A DNA stretch of 64,000 bases, from assembly GCF_008831285.2 (NCBI RefSeq), contig NC_045143.1:17336464-17400463 (forward strand), given 5' to 3'. This DNA comes from Nymphaea colorata (lineage: Eukaryota > Streptophyta > Magnoliopsida > Nymphaeales > Nymphaeaceae). This document shows positions 1 through 11,518 of the stretch, one piece after another; the first letter of the stretch is position 1, and each line of letters opens with the position of its first letter. Under the pieces are notes generated by a model, which was not told the DNA's origin, made no database searches, and saw nothing but the letters and a program-made list of their open reading frames with translations. Both the position numbers and the translations under genes were made by a program.

Positions 1-637
1 GGTTGATGTGTTCCCGATACCATTGTGCTGCAATTCCTTCTAGGCTTCTAGGGAAACATCGAAAGAGGGCCCTATGATTGTGGCGAAATTTGTATCATTC
101 AGCAAAGAACATGGCCAAATGTGCCTTTGGGTCTCCATGGCCATCAAATTTGATAAATTTCTTGGGCAAGTTTTTTATGTGTTTGTCATTTTCGAAGCTT
201 TCGTAGAAATCTTCGCAAGTGAAATTCCTCTTGTTCTTGCCTTTAAGTTGTACTGCATTTAACTTTTTTTCAACTTCCTGGATTTTTGTTTTCCAGGATT
301 CTCCCTTCTTCTTTTTCTTGGGAGTTTTCGGTTCTTCCTCACTACTAGATTCTGTTGTAGCGTCTTCAGAAGAGTCTGAACTGCTTGACAAGTCTGAACT
401 GCTTGATGAGTACTTTCTTGTTTTCTTCCCTTTCTTTTTGGCTTTTTCTGCCTGCGCTTGTTCTTCATTGAACATGATCATGTATTTCCGGAATCTTCTG
501 TATTCCTCAAATTCTGGGTCATTTATTTCCAGCTTGGGAGGTGTTTCTGAGGAGGATTCTTCTCCCCTGTCTCCTATAAAAGGTTGATCAAGCTCCATTT
601 CACTCCTTCTCCTGCTTTGGCTTCTGGTTTCAACCAT
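1..637 (-). pseudogene. gag of element A, runs off the left edge, one in-frame stop
   Basis: Gag capsid polyprotein of element A, which packages the element RNA. I start it at the ATG at 635-637 because the residues there (MVETRSQ) match the gag start of element B at 23853; the frame is open further upstream but not conserved. The N-terminal part is acidic, then rich in Ser/Glu and Lys runs (about residues 60-130), followed by the conserved block with the FTCEDFYES motif, matching YSCEDYYLD in element B. A TGA at 95-97 interrupts the frame after FFAE. The frame then continues as YKF...RALFRCFPRSLEGIAAQWY to the window edge, which aligns with gag of element B. By that comparison the stop looks like a point mutation in an old copy. 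The spacer to the upstream PMD ORF is about 180 bases. Confidence 0.8.
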
Positions 638-820
638 AAAGCGGATGTTCACCTTGCAAGAAGAAAAATTGAAAATGTTAGGATGTGAATTGATGAGAGG
701 TGACAAATTTTGATTACATATTAAAAGAAAGATGAGAATGACAAAACTTGACAAAGTTTAACATAACTTGACAAAACTTGACAAATTTTGGCTTAATGAC
801 AATGAATTAGACATGACAAT

Positions 821-2032
821 CTAGGACAGAAGGATAGATGGGCGAACTTCATCCCACCATTTTACATATTCGGGACCCATTCCTGGACCAAGGACAAGAT
901 ACAAGTGAGCAAATGATTCCCAACGTTGCTGGGCATAGGTGTATATCCCGGACCACTCTTCAGTGTCTAGTTCACACTCCACAATGGCTCCTTCCGACTC
1001 AATTGGATATGCCTTCCTCTGACGCAGTGAGAATTGCCTGAGGCAACGCTCCGGATGATATTCAATTATGAAAAACGGTCCCAATAGAAGACTTCCTCTG
1101 ACTGGGTTGTAAGTGTATCTTGACTTGATGACCTCTCGATCAAAGAAGTCCCAAATGATGGTGGAGTCATCAACTTCCTCCATCTTTCTACGGTAGTGCT
1201 CCATACTAGATAACTGACCGTCTGTGTTTTGAAAATGACATGATTGTGGCCCCACATGTTTGTAGAACCATGCTTGCAGTGCAAAGACACATCCTTCTAT
1301 CGAGTCTGCATCTCCAATTGAAAATTTGGCCAACCCTCTGTAAAGGAATGCCAAGGCTGCCATTGCTATGGAAATGTGACGGACTTGGACATGCCCCCAT
1401 TTTCTGAAGAGGCGAGCTATGCGGAAATCCATTATGTGTTCTTCATTATTGAAGAAGATAAGACCCACGGTACAAGTCACTATGGAGTTTTTGTACTTGT
1501 CTGCAACAGTTCTAGATAGTGACGCAGGGTTGACAAATTGGGAGTATGTTTCACCAAGCTCTTGTAGTTGAAGATATTGATGTCCATCTTTCTCTAGAAA
1601 ATGCCAACTCCTTTTCCCTGTGAGTTTACGAATCACTTCTAGAGTTTTGACTTGACCTTGGTTTACAAGGAACTGGTCTTCAATTGGACCTCTTGGGTCA
1701 CCTTTTGGTTCTGGCAAACCCATAATGTTGGAGAACTCATCAAGAGTGATTGTCATTTCACCCCATGGAAACCAGAATGTGTTAGTCTTTGGGTTCCATC
1801 TTTCAGCAATTGCATGGATTAGATTGCCATTGATAGGCTGTATGGCAAGACTGACTGCTTCTTCAAGACCGCAATCCTCTAAGTGATCCGGGAACATACA
1901 CCGAAAAGTTGGGTACCATGAAAGATACCACTGAGGTAGGTAGACTCCACTTGGGATGATGCGAAGTCCGGATCGGCCTTGACATGACCCGAATAGGATG
2001 TGGTCATATGGGAAGATACTTTCTGAGTCCAT
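821..2032 (-). CDS. plant mobile domain (PMD) protein carried by gypsy element A
   Basis: An uninterrupted 403-residue ORF upstream of gag inside element A. Residues about 60-110 carry the plant mobile domain signature (GNLIHAIAERWNPKTNTF, then FPWGEMTITLDEF and IMGLPEP), the block shared with plant MAIN/MAIL1-type aminotransferase-like proteins and with several plant transposon families. A second conserved block near the C-terminus reads LLGPFFIIEYHPERCLRQFS and ends WWDEVRPSILLS. The first ATG lies directly after a splice-acceptor-like CTTGTCTAG. Family knowledge: PMD proteins occur as host genes and as passenger ORFs in mobile elements; their biochemical role is not settled. The position between leader and gag, repeated in element B, makes it an element gene rather than a captured host gene. 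I see no catalytic motif. Confidence 0.8.
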   Translation of the reverse strand: MDSESIFPYDHILFGSCQGRSGLRIIPSGVYLPQWYLSWYPTFRCMFPDHLEDCGLEEAVSLAIQPINGNLIHAIAERWNPKTNTFWFPWGEMTITLDEFSNIMGLPEPKGDPRGPIEDQFLVNQGQVKTLEVIRKLTGKRSWHFLEKDGHQYLQLQELGETYSQFVNPASLSRTVADKYKNSIVTCTVGLIFFNNEEHIMDFRIARLFRKWGHVQVRHISIAMAALAFLYRGLAKFSIGDADSIEGCVFALQAWFYKHVGPQSCHFQNTDGQLSSMEHYRRKMEEVDDSTIIWDFFDREVIKSRYTYNPVRGSLLLGPFFIIEYHPERCLRQFSLRQRKAYPIESEGAIVECELDTEEWSGIYTYAQQRWESFAHLYLVLGPGMGPEYVKWWDEVRPSILLS

Positions 2033-2815
2033 CTAGACAAGAGAAGGTATTAGACTTTGACATGAATTGACCCAATAGAGACTCGAGAAGAGTTTTGACA
2101 TTGGGTTTGGACATGGACTTAGGGGCAAAGTAAAACATCACATGCGTCCAAACAAGCAGTTAATGAAAAATTGATAATGCAATTCCTAGGACTCTTGCCT
2201 ATATGCATTATTTTGAAAATTGGTCTTGGAACCTATGGAAAATAAATGGGTAAATGATTCTTTATTTATCCAAAATTTATGGTATACCTATATACCAAAT
2301 TTATAGTACTAGCATTGACTCCTCCAAGGGTTTTCTAGATTTGGGCTCTCCATTTCTCCTTGTTCACCCATCGATATACCGGGACTATTGTCCGTTTCGG
2401 TACTAATGGGGGGACTTCTCAGTCCAATTGGGTGGTCCAGTTGTAAGGCTATATCTTGGACTAATGTCCTAGAAATAGCCCGGCAACATGATGACCGGGA
2501 TATGATATAGGTAAGGATTTGTTTTTCAAAATTCATGAGAAGATGCAAAATAGATGGCTCTATTGCATACATTCCTAAGAGATAGATTTGAAATTTTGAG
2601 AGCATACATGGGCTGCATACAATCCTTAAATTGAGGAGGGGTAGGATAAATTGAAATGAATGAGGTTCATGAAATCTCCTCAATGTACACTACATGATGT
2701 CGGTATGCATTTTTGTGAGTTTAATTTTTTTTTTTTTTTTTTTTTGTGCAATTGATGTCCGACATTGGTGAAAATAACTCATATATGATCCAAATAAGTC
2801 TTTAGACAAACAATG
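2033..2815 (-). other. leader of element A between PBS and PMD ORF
   Basis: Non-coding leader. A block at about 2420-2500 (reverse complement contains CCCGGTCATCATGTTGCCGGG) is recognisably the same as element B 22036-22120, where the matching frame has stops; the similarity is therefore at the DNA/RNA level. A poly-T run of about 22 lies at 2723-2744 on the plus strand. A 124-codon ORF across 2309-2683 is probably fortuitous. Confidence 0.5.
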
Positions 2816-2819
2816 ACGG

Positions 2820-2837
2820 GTCCCACCGAGTGTGCCA
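2820..2837 (-). promoter_or_regulatory. primer-binding site of element A
   Basis: Reading minus, the LTR ends in ACA at 2840, followed by spacer GA and then TGGCACACTCGGTGGGAC. The TGG start and the position directly inside the LTR are what a tRNA primer-binding site needs. Element B has TGGCGATCGTGATGGGACC at the same place. I cannot assign the tRNA with certainty. Confidence 0.6.
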
Positions 2838-2839
2838 TC

Positions 2840-5800
2840 TGTTCGCACCCCACTCCCTTTTCAAGAAGGTCGAAATGCGAGTCAGCAAAATTCTTTTAAA
2901 ATTTGGGTTTTGAGAAAATTTTCAAGAGAAAGGGATCCGCTCGTCGGTACGAGGTCCAACCGTTCCTGCCGCCTTTAACAGGGGTAATTAGACCAAGGAC
3001 TAAGGATCATTTGGATCATATACGAGTTATTGATGTAAGTCCTATATGCTTATGCATTGAGGTTTTGGATTCAAGAACCGAAATTCATTTTTTTGAATAA
3101 ATGAATTTGAATATTGGGGGTTTTCAAGTTGGTTTAAAAACCTTTGTTTTGGTGTTATTTGAAACACATAATTCATGAGGATTTTTGAAGATTTGGAATT
3201 GAGTTCTTTGTTGTGAACTCTAGATGATGATGATCATCTTATGATAAAAATTGATTTTGAACTCTTCTTTTGTCAAATCATGTGATTTGTAGAATTCATT
3301 CCTTTGAAAGAACATGGGTTCCAAATTGTTAGAAAACATGTTGTTTTTCAAATGCACTTTGGCCAAAAGATTATGAATGCATTGCTTGTGTTTTCTTTTG
3401 AAGTTAAGTGAAGTTTACAAATTCTCATTGCAATATGACTTGATCATTTTTTGCAACTTAAATTTGAATCACTTAATTTCTTGAGAATGTGCATGTGGTG
3501 CCATTGATTTTGAGTGAAAGTGAATGCATGAAACGAGAATGGAAACTATATGGAAAATTCATTCTTCTCTCTCTCATAATCCATCAAGATTCATTCATAT
3601 GAAACATACATTCTTCACTCCCTCATAATATCTCAAAGTCCGTATTGCACGTCATACAATCTATACATGAAGATTGATTAAAATGTAGGACTTTCTCTAT
3701 ATGTGCTCATTATATGATTAAGCACATGAATTAGAGATGTAGTCCATAAGCTTGAGGCTTGACATAAAATTATCAAAATGATGAAAATATATAAATGATG
3801 TCAAGTTCAATCTTTGAAACGGATGGGAGACATGGATGACGTCCACTTTTGTCTCAAAATAGCTAAAAATCAGACCTTGTGTTGATTTAAATAGCTGAAA
3901 ATTGTGGACATTGATTCCAATAAGGACTTGTTTCTTAGATAGAAACAATGAGTTTTTCAAATCTATTCAAATTCCAGATTTCGTAGTAATGAAATCATCA
4001 ACTCCTTTGGATGATTCTAGGATGGTTGGTATTTCAAATATGTAAATTTTGATATTCTTGAACCAATTCCTATGAAACATGGTCTGATTTCAACAACATA
4101 CATACATCTTACGTATGGGTTTGCTGAAATTAAGTAAAAATGAAATGAAAATAATTTATAATCTTGCACTAGAAAAATCAATAAAAATGGCCCATTTCCT
4201 TAAAGACCGGTTTGGAAACATGTTCCAACCTGATTTTAAGGGAGGAATGTAATTTGTGACAAGAAATTGGATACATATATGTACATATATAACAATGTAT
4301 ACATATATGTACCTTACTTTTCAAAATGAAATTTTATCAAGGGACCGCATGACTCATGAATCATGATGATTCATGGCTGGGTTCTTTTATGTAGGAAGAT
4401 TGAGAACTTGTTTCAAATCTTCCCTACTACCCTTGATTAATTGAATTGAAAGACATGAATCGAAATGACTGTGAATAAGAAAGAAAATAAAACAATACTC
4501 AAGCTTTCGTCCATCATTTCGCCATGCAAGGGTGGATCACATTCATAAAAACGTATTCATCCCTTATAGGCATTTTCATCATACATGGTGCAGCAAAATC
4601 ACTCTCTCACCGTGGGATTCTCTCATGGTAGGAAGTTTAAAATGGTATTAAGTTGGTTCCTTTGAAAGGGACGTGGCTTTGGGGCCAATTTCAAAATTTG
4701 ATACTTGGGTTCATATTTAAGAAAAAAAAAAACGACATATGTATGCATTATGCATTAACATGTACATTGAAGCGTAGGTTTCCCTTAGCTGGACATCATT
4801 CCCAGCCGTAAGCAAATGAAAATAAACCCTCCCACGAATTGTTGGAATTAAAATAAATCAACAATAAGCTAAAGTAGAAGAGAAGTGAGTTAAGATCACC
4901 TACCTTGCGGTCGGTCTTGATGTTTGTCCTTCGTCTTCACTTGTTTTCGAACCCAAGCAATCCTAAGCAAGAATCCAACCGTGGATTCAAGCTTAGCAAA
5001 GCTAGAATAAGAAATAGCTTGCTTGCTGGAATTTGGAGTGGTAAAGAGGGCTTCTCACCACGAAAATCCTAAGTAAGGGTTCACTTAAGCACCCTAACTT
5101 AGCAAAATCAATGGGGAGAATAGAAGAAAGTGAAGAAGAGAATGGGAGAAAAAGGGGAAGGGGGCTTGGACGAACCTCTTCTCTCTTCCTTGGCTTCTCC
5201 CTCCTAGCTCCTTAGCTGCAGCAATTTGATATAATGCTCCAAAATTTCGTCCTCCCCCTTGGTGGCCAAAGGGAGGTTTATATAGAGGAGGAGGTGGGTT
5301 CAACCACCTTCTTAACTCACCTTGGGAACTTGCTTAAGACCTTGGGGACTTGTAAAATGAGTTAAATAGACTTTAAAGGCTCTAATTGACCATTTCTCAG
5401 CCTATTTCCACGAGCTAGGTGGGCTGGGCTAGGTTTGGTCAACTTGGGTTCAGACCTAGGTGACCATTTTGACCAAAATTTTGGACGAAAATGCCCTTGC
5501 ACAGGGTTTTGCCCTTATTTTGTACTATTTATTTATTTTTTGTTTGAAATCGAGCTTATAAGGTTAAAACCTAGTTACTAAGCTCCAAATGCCATTGAAT
5601 TATATAATTAAATTTAAATTTTAATAAAATTTAAAAATTTTATCAAATTTGGTTCGAAAAGGGTATTTTCGTCCAAAACTTGATTGAAAATGGATTTCAA
5701 CTGAATCAAACTTTCACTTGAGAAATTCAATTTAAATTTGGTATTTGATTCATGCATTTGACAAATTCAAATGTTTATTTGCCTTTCATAAACCATTTTA

Positions 5801-6667
5801 GGTTTTTTAATCTTAAGTTGACTGCAGAAGGGCAAAATTGTCCAAATTGATCAATTTCGACCAATTGACCAAAGTCAAAGCTCATTTGCAAGTAGTTTGA
5901 CTTTATTTGAGGTAATTTGATAAATTTGGGTCAAGAAAGCTCTTAATTGAGCTAAATTGTACTTTGACTGAGTTTAGTCAAAGTGGGTTTGGTTCGGTCA
6001 AAGTCTATTTTCGTCCATTAATTGGATCATGAGACAGACTTACGTTTTGACTATGTTGAGCCCATTGTGACCGAACCTAGCTGGAATTGGCACCACATTT
6101 GAGTGCACCCGGGTCAAACCTACTTGGATTAAGTAGGTTAGGTGAGTTTGACCAGTCTAGTAATTGCTTCCTTGGAAATTATTTTTTTCTTTAAGGAGGA
6201 TCTGGTTAAAGAAGAGAGAGAGACATAAATGTCTCTCTTTTCCTAGGTTTCTCCTTTATTTCTTCTTGAAAATGACTTTTCTTCAATTAATTTGAGAGAA
6301 AATATTTATTTATTATTTTTTTTTGACATGGAGGGGGGCATGGCCCCTGGGGAGGGCTCTTGACCACACGGGCTAGGTGGGGCCCACACGTGGGTCCCAC
6401 GTAGCATTTTAGACTGAATTAGATCCAATTCTTGGATCTAAGTCAAAATTTGCATTTTGCAATTGGATTTGGATTTCAAATGACATTTGCAATTGAATTT
6501 GGACTCGTAATCCTGCATTGGGATTCGTGTATCGGGTTAAATTCACGATTTGAATCTAATTGTTCTTTAGATTCGAAATTGGCTTTGAAATTGCAAATTT
6601 TCACAATTCTTTTGTGAAATTTTCACATTGCTTCAATTTTGATGTGGAAAAATTTGGGGTGTTAACA
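2840..6667 (-). repeat. 5' LTR of element A (about 3.8 kb)
   Basis: Bounded by TGTTAACACC (minus, from 6667) and GCGAACA (ending at 2840). Near its 3' end (2930-3005) it carries the family-specific block, the reverse complement of which contains CTCGTACCGACGAGCGGATC; the counterpart in element B is CTCGTACCGACGGGCGAGTC at 21578 and 33890. A (TA)-rich stretch with repeats of ACATATATGTA lies at about 4270-4315. No coding region is seen in these 3.8 kb. Confidence 0.8.
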
Positions 6668-6693
6668 ATCAGTGTCCAGTATGAGTCTTTCAG

Positions 6694-6843
6694 GTGGTGA
6701 AACACACTTGAAAAGTCAATAGAGTACAAGCATTTCAAGATGGTGATGAGCTCAAGGTGAATGATAGCAAAGGAACTCTGGAACTCTATGGGAAATGGCA
6801 AACTGAATTGTTATGTCTACCTCATGATGGTATAGTGCCAAAA
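6694..6843 (+). pseudogene. RAD4/XPC-like exon fragment
   Basis: A 150-bp stretch reads as an exon between a pyrimidine-rich acceptor (AGTCTTTCAG, ending 6693) and a donor (AAA then GTATTG at 6844). The translation contains DGDELKVNDSKG and GTLELYGKWQTE followed by LCLPHDGIVPK. This resembles the conserved block of the nucleotide-excision-repair damage sensor RAD4/XPC, where plant proteins read ELYGKWQTE then a Pro-rich LPHAVNGIVPKN. Two defects argue against function: an in-frame TGA at 6709-6711, and loss of about two residues before DGIVPK. No neighbouring RAD4 exon was recognised. It begins only 26 bases from the edge of element A, so the element probably inserted into an intron of this gene or pseudogene. 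The identification rests on motif recall. Confidence 0.55.
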
Positions 6844-9573
6844 GTATTGTTTCTCTTCTATATTTAAAGGGTTGGAGATTCTTCCTGTTTGGTTTAGAAC
6901 TTCTGATGGGGCCTTTTAGTTTATGAGAATTAGACAGTGTTTGTAGTAAGCAAAGATAGAATATCTATGCTTCTGCAAAGAGTTGAATATAATGGATTAG
7001 CTTTTCTGTTGCATGTGGGCATGTGGTATTGTGAGGGCCCTGAAAAAAGTAAGTGGTTAAACTTTCTAATATTAGATTAGCATCTAGCAAGTTTTTTTTT
7101 TCTTCATTTTGTTTTGCATCTGATATTCAAATAGTCTTATTTTCAGGCTTTGCCATCAGAATTGGCTCCAAAGATGCGAAATAATTGTTTGCACTACTAC
7201 AAACATTGTTATTTGGCCATTGCAAATAGCCACAAAGTCGTTGCGAATAACATCATAGGCAATGACCCTCACCGTAGGGGATAATCCAGGCTGCCGTTGC
7301 CAATAATGTTATTGGCAATACTTGCCACTTTGTTGGCGAGGGTGGAAGTTGTTGGCAATATGGTCTGTTACGTGGAAATGGTATGTTTAGTAGTGACTAT
7401 TGTCACCGCTACAGGCCCCTCCATTTTTCAAGGAAAAAAAAAAAAACTTAAGGGTTTCTCCCTCCAACGGATGGATGGAGCACAGTTAAGAAGTAATAAT
7501 GATGACCTGCAACAATCCCCATTAGATGTGGAAGCAAAGGAGATCCAAAGATGACGTCCAACGCTAGTACTATCCAGGGCAGATAAAAAGCCTGCATGAC
7601 CACATTTTGTTACGTGAGCATTTTCCTAGAAAAAAAACATATGCAGATGGAAGTTGATGGGTTCTCAAAATTAGCTAACAGGTACACACCATGGCCAAAT
7701 AACGTACTTTAACAATCTAAGGAACTAGTTTTTTCAGTACCTTTAGAGTAACAAGGCCATATATGTTAATTTGACCATTTAGATATGCTCTACTCCATAC
7801 ATACAAAAGCATGAAAACCAGTGATACTCCTAGGAAAAATGGCATCATCTGCAGAACAATGGAAAATGCCTGAAACATTAACATTAGAGAGTTAGTAGTC
7901 TAATAGGCTTAAGCTTCCACAATGGAGAGGACATATTTCAGAAGGACAACTTGAACATCAATTTCAAAATTGAAATATACTAGAGAACAAAAGAAAAAGC
8001 ACAAGCCATCAACCAACTGGCTCCAAAGATTATCATCCATAAAAATTCAGCAGTTGGCATAGCAAAGGGCCCTTGTTCCAGTTGGACTTGATATCTAGCT
8101 ATGAGTCGTGTAAAATTAAATTCTTTTAGAGCTTTCTAACAGATGCTGGACAATTAAAACTTTAAAGCTAAAGCAACAAGAACCTTTTTTATACCCTCAA
8201 CTAATACTTGATTATCTATAGACAACTTACATCATCGAGATGATTCCATAATTAATAGTGAACTTAACAAGGAATAAAAAATTTGTAATGACCCTCCATA
8301 TCTGCAAAAAAATTAAAATAACTCATTAAAGTGGCAAAAAAGGTTTTGCAAGTTGAGACATTCAAGAAATAACACAAAAAACTCCATATAAGGAATATTT
8401 CTAGTATGAAACCATTAACCAAAAAATGTCTTTGCTTTTTCCTTTCCATTCAACCTCTCATTTTTGCACTCTAAATGTGACCCAAATTAATCTAAATCAT
8501 ATATTCTAATAAGTCAGAAGCCAAAAAGGTACCATACGCCGAAACCCCCAAACATTTAGAGATACCTGAAAGCATTGAAGCACTTCACTATATATTAGAG
8601 CAATATAGTAAGGATTAACCAAGCCAAGATGAAACACAGTTGTTGTCAACGCGCATATGGTTCCATAAGTTTTGCTTACTTGTAGAACTGATGCTAGTAC
8701 CTGGATCACAACATTAACAAAAAGTGTTGAGTGTTAATGTTGGCCAAACTTAGTGGCTATCCAAATGAAGGCTCTGCTTATGTGCCATAAAAGAGATGTT
8801 AAACTTTGTTTGGAAAAGTAATATGAATCGATAGACATATCTCTACATAAATAAAATGCACTGGACACAACTTGACACAACTCTGAGAATGCTCACTTTT
8901 TCCCCAATGGTAGCACGAAAAGATCATTTTGCACCATTTATAACTTTCATAGATTTTTTGGCAAGTCATCCATTGAAGAAGAATAAAATTAATTCAAATC
9001 ACTAGGTTCACATATTGCTAGTTTGTGAATGCTTGTCGTAAAAGTAAGGGTTAAAACAAGTCTCAGGCAAAACAAACACCCATAAATGATGCATCTTCAT
9101 CATCTATGGTCAAACATTGAAGGGAAAAGGAACAACATCTAAAAGAAAATCCTAAGATTTAACAATACCCATTGGTGCATAAACAATTCCAATATGAAAA
9201 ATTCAAATGAATTAATACCAATTTGAATTCACATGAAGGTCCATTAACTAAATAAAGAGCGGTTGTTCTTACTGTATGATTTGTTCATAACATAACTTAA
9301 GATCTAACTATTTCTGAACAATACGAATCTAATAACACCTATTCTAATATGCCATGTATTCAAGAAAGCAACCTAATGTGTGCATATGTGTGCCTGTGGA
9401 AACATGCATTATTGTGCCATCACATACCAATGGAACTAGCACAATGTACATGCATTTATGTGTGTGCAAGCGTAAATTTAACATGCATTATTGCAACATC
9501 ATGAATCAGCTCAAGTTTGACCTTTCAACTGAAAAAATGTGACCTTATGGAGTTATGATTCATATCAACTAAG
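6844..9573. other. non-coding stretch, possibly intron/intergenic of the RAD4-like locus
   Basis: AT-rich, with no ORF that I recognise and no convincing exon. It contains the small CACTA-like element listed separately. Short ORFs on either strand (for example 8264-8449 and 8506-8709 minus) have no recognisable motif. Confidence 0.4.
7192..7395. mobile_element. small CACTA-like element with internal palindrome
   Basis: Starts CACTACTACAAACAT and ends ATGTTTAGTAGTG, giving terminal inverted repeats that differ only by one base or indel. CACTA (En/Spm) termini begin CACTA. The 204-bp interior has no coding capacity but has repeated GCCATTGC / TTGGCAAT motifs and a palindrome at 7297-7318 with arms TTGCCAATAA and TTATTGGCAA. 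No matching 3-bp target duplication is visible (TTG left, ACT right), which lowers confidence. Confidence 0.45.
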
Positions 9574-11518
9574 CTTCATTCAAGAAAGCTTTAGCATGAG
9601 GAGGAGGCTTCCCAAAGAGACATCTTCAACACCTTGGAGCTTCATTCAAGAAAGCTTTAGCATCATACGGAGAAGGAGACTCATTTTCTAAGACACATTA
9701 GAGGTATGTAATTAATATCCCAATCATTTTCTTTTTCTTTCCTTTTCCCTTCTTCATCCCTCATGGCCTTACAAGATAGCTCTCAAATCTCTTCTTCGGA
9801 GTCAAGAGCTATACTTGAGCACACCGGATGCATGAGAAGGTGAAACAAGATTTCATTCTAGGATCGAAATATGTTTTTATCTTATCTTGAATGTGTGCTT
9901 TGTTTTAAGATGTTGTTTATGCATAGTTGATTGTTTTTTTTATGCAAATGAACGGTAAGAATGAGTGCTTGGATCAGGATTTTTTTTATTATTATGTTGA
10001 TTTTTTATGTTGAGATTTGCCCAACCCAGGAAAACCTCTTTCGAATGTGTATATCTTAAAGTGCATCTCCATAACATTCTTACGATTAGCATTTTGAATC
10101 ACCCGGTTAGGGATCTCAATGAGAGTTTTTTACGTTATTATCTTTCTTTTTGTGTGTGCTTGATTTTCTCTCATACCTAATGGTAGGAGAAATAAATTTT
10201 CTTGTAATAGATGAAATGGTTATTGTTTTATGTAAAAAAATATTTGAAATCATGTTTTTAAAAGAATTTCAAAAATAAGAACCTTCTTCAATGAGACCTT
10301 GGAGACTTAGCTAGGCTCTTGCATGAGCTCAAGTTCCTCTCAGCTTACATAGAAAAATTAAAATTGGAAATGCTTCAACTAATCTCTTGATTTTCATATA
10401 TGTATATGTGTATATATATGTTGTATAGATATACACGTACATGAATATCTCTCTTTATCCTTCTTTCTCTATGATTTAACATATTGTTTTATAGGTTTTC
10501 ATATACATATATGCATAAATAAGTATATATGTGTATTCCACTTTCTCTCTCTAAATCTTCTTCTCTCTCTCTTTCTCTTAGATTTAAGACCCTCCTTTTA
10601 TAAATTTTCATATACACACATACATATATCTCCTTCTCTCTCTTTAAAATATTTCTTTCGTCATTTTTTAAACCTCTTTCTCTTTCTCTTTCTCTTCCTC
10701 CCTATTCCTTTTGGCTTAAAATTTTTGCTTTTCTTTCTTCCATTCTATTAAATATTTCTTTTCTAAGATCTATCGGTTTAATTTCTATTTATCGACTTCA
10801 CTAAAGCTAAAACCCAAGTAGTGACCCAATATTAGAATCATGTTTGATGATCTACAACTCTATTTTACTTTCAAATCTTTTTTTTTTCTCTTCATGAGAA
10901 TATTTAGAACAAGTATGTAAACAAATTTAAATGTATGTAATAGGATATTCTTACATGAATGATATGGTATGAATAAATAATTTTATTTCAATCATATATA
11001 ATCAACGCATTCATACATTCACATTTACTTGTGGAATTCATGAATGATCGCAAATACATCTCTAAAAGAACTTAAGCAAGATGAGATGGAGCACTACCTA
11101 GATAGTAATCGAATTAAAGCAAAATCTTAAACCTACTGAAGTTCTTAATAGAACACTAAATCGATTTCAAAAAGTGATCATCAAAATGGCCATATTATCT
11201 TTCAAAGATTTTCAAATGATATTTGCAAAGACTTCTCGATTCAAAAAATCAAAATGGTCTATATTCTCAAATGATCCTTCAAAACTTTTTCATCCAAAAG
11301 TTTGAAACTTCAAATTTTCAACATTATTTCCAAACATCACACCGCATTTAAAATGAAGAAGATGTTTAAGTAAAAATGAAATGCATCAAGGATAAACGTA
11401 GCCATTGGATTGGCTACCCCCAATAAAGGCACCAAGAATGACCAATCTTTCATTTAAAAAATAAGACTATATTTCTGAAGCACTCCAAAAACCAAAATAA
11501 ATTTTATGGATGCAAACA
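9574..11518 (+). repeat. LTR fragment of the A/B gypsy family, plus orientation
   Basis: Similar in order and wording to the element B LTR from about 31460 to 33986: GGAGCTTCATTCAA, TTAGAGGTATGTAAT, one copy of the catggcc...agatagctctcaa...cacc-gg-catgagaag unit (9763-9843), the AACCCGG-type line, TTGGATTGGCTACCCCCAATAAAGGCACC, then CACTCCAAAAACC and a GCAAACA end at 11518. It lacks the first roughly 0.8 kb (U3) of the LTR. It contains only one copy of the internal unit that element B carries four times. It is a truncated solo LTR or the remnant of an older insertion. Confidence 0.65.

Larger units (their letters stand above)
1..6667 (-). mobile_element. Ty3/gypsy (Tat/Ogre-like) element A with PMD ORF, 5' part only
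   Basis: Read on the minus strand, this is the 5' portion of a long-terminal-repeat retrotransposon: 5' LTR (6667 down to 2840), primer-binding site, leader, PMD ORF (2032-821) and gag (637 to the left edge). Protease, RT, integrase and the 3' LTR lie outside the window. The LTR starts TGTTAACACCCCAAATTTTT on the minus strand, close to the TGTAATCACCCC start of element B, and both LTRs end in CA followed by a GA spacer and a TGGC primer-binding site. Element A is therefore the same family as element B (19308-33986), though clearly diverged from it. The bases just outside the LTR (6668-6672, ATCAG) should recur left of the window as target duplication. Confidence 0.85.

Noticed and set aside
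2309-2683. 124-codon minus-strand ORF in the leader of element A
   Set aside because: The homologous leader of element B has stops in the same frame, and the similarity is at the DNA level only.
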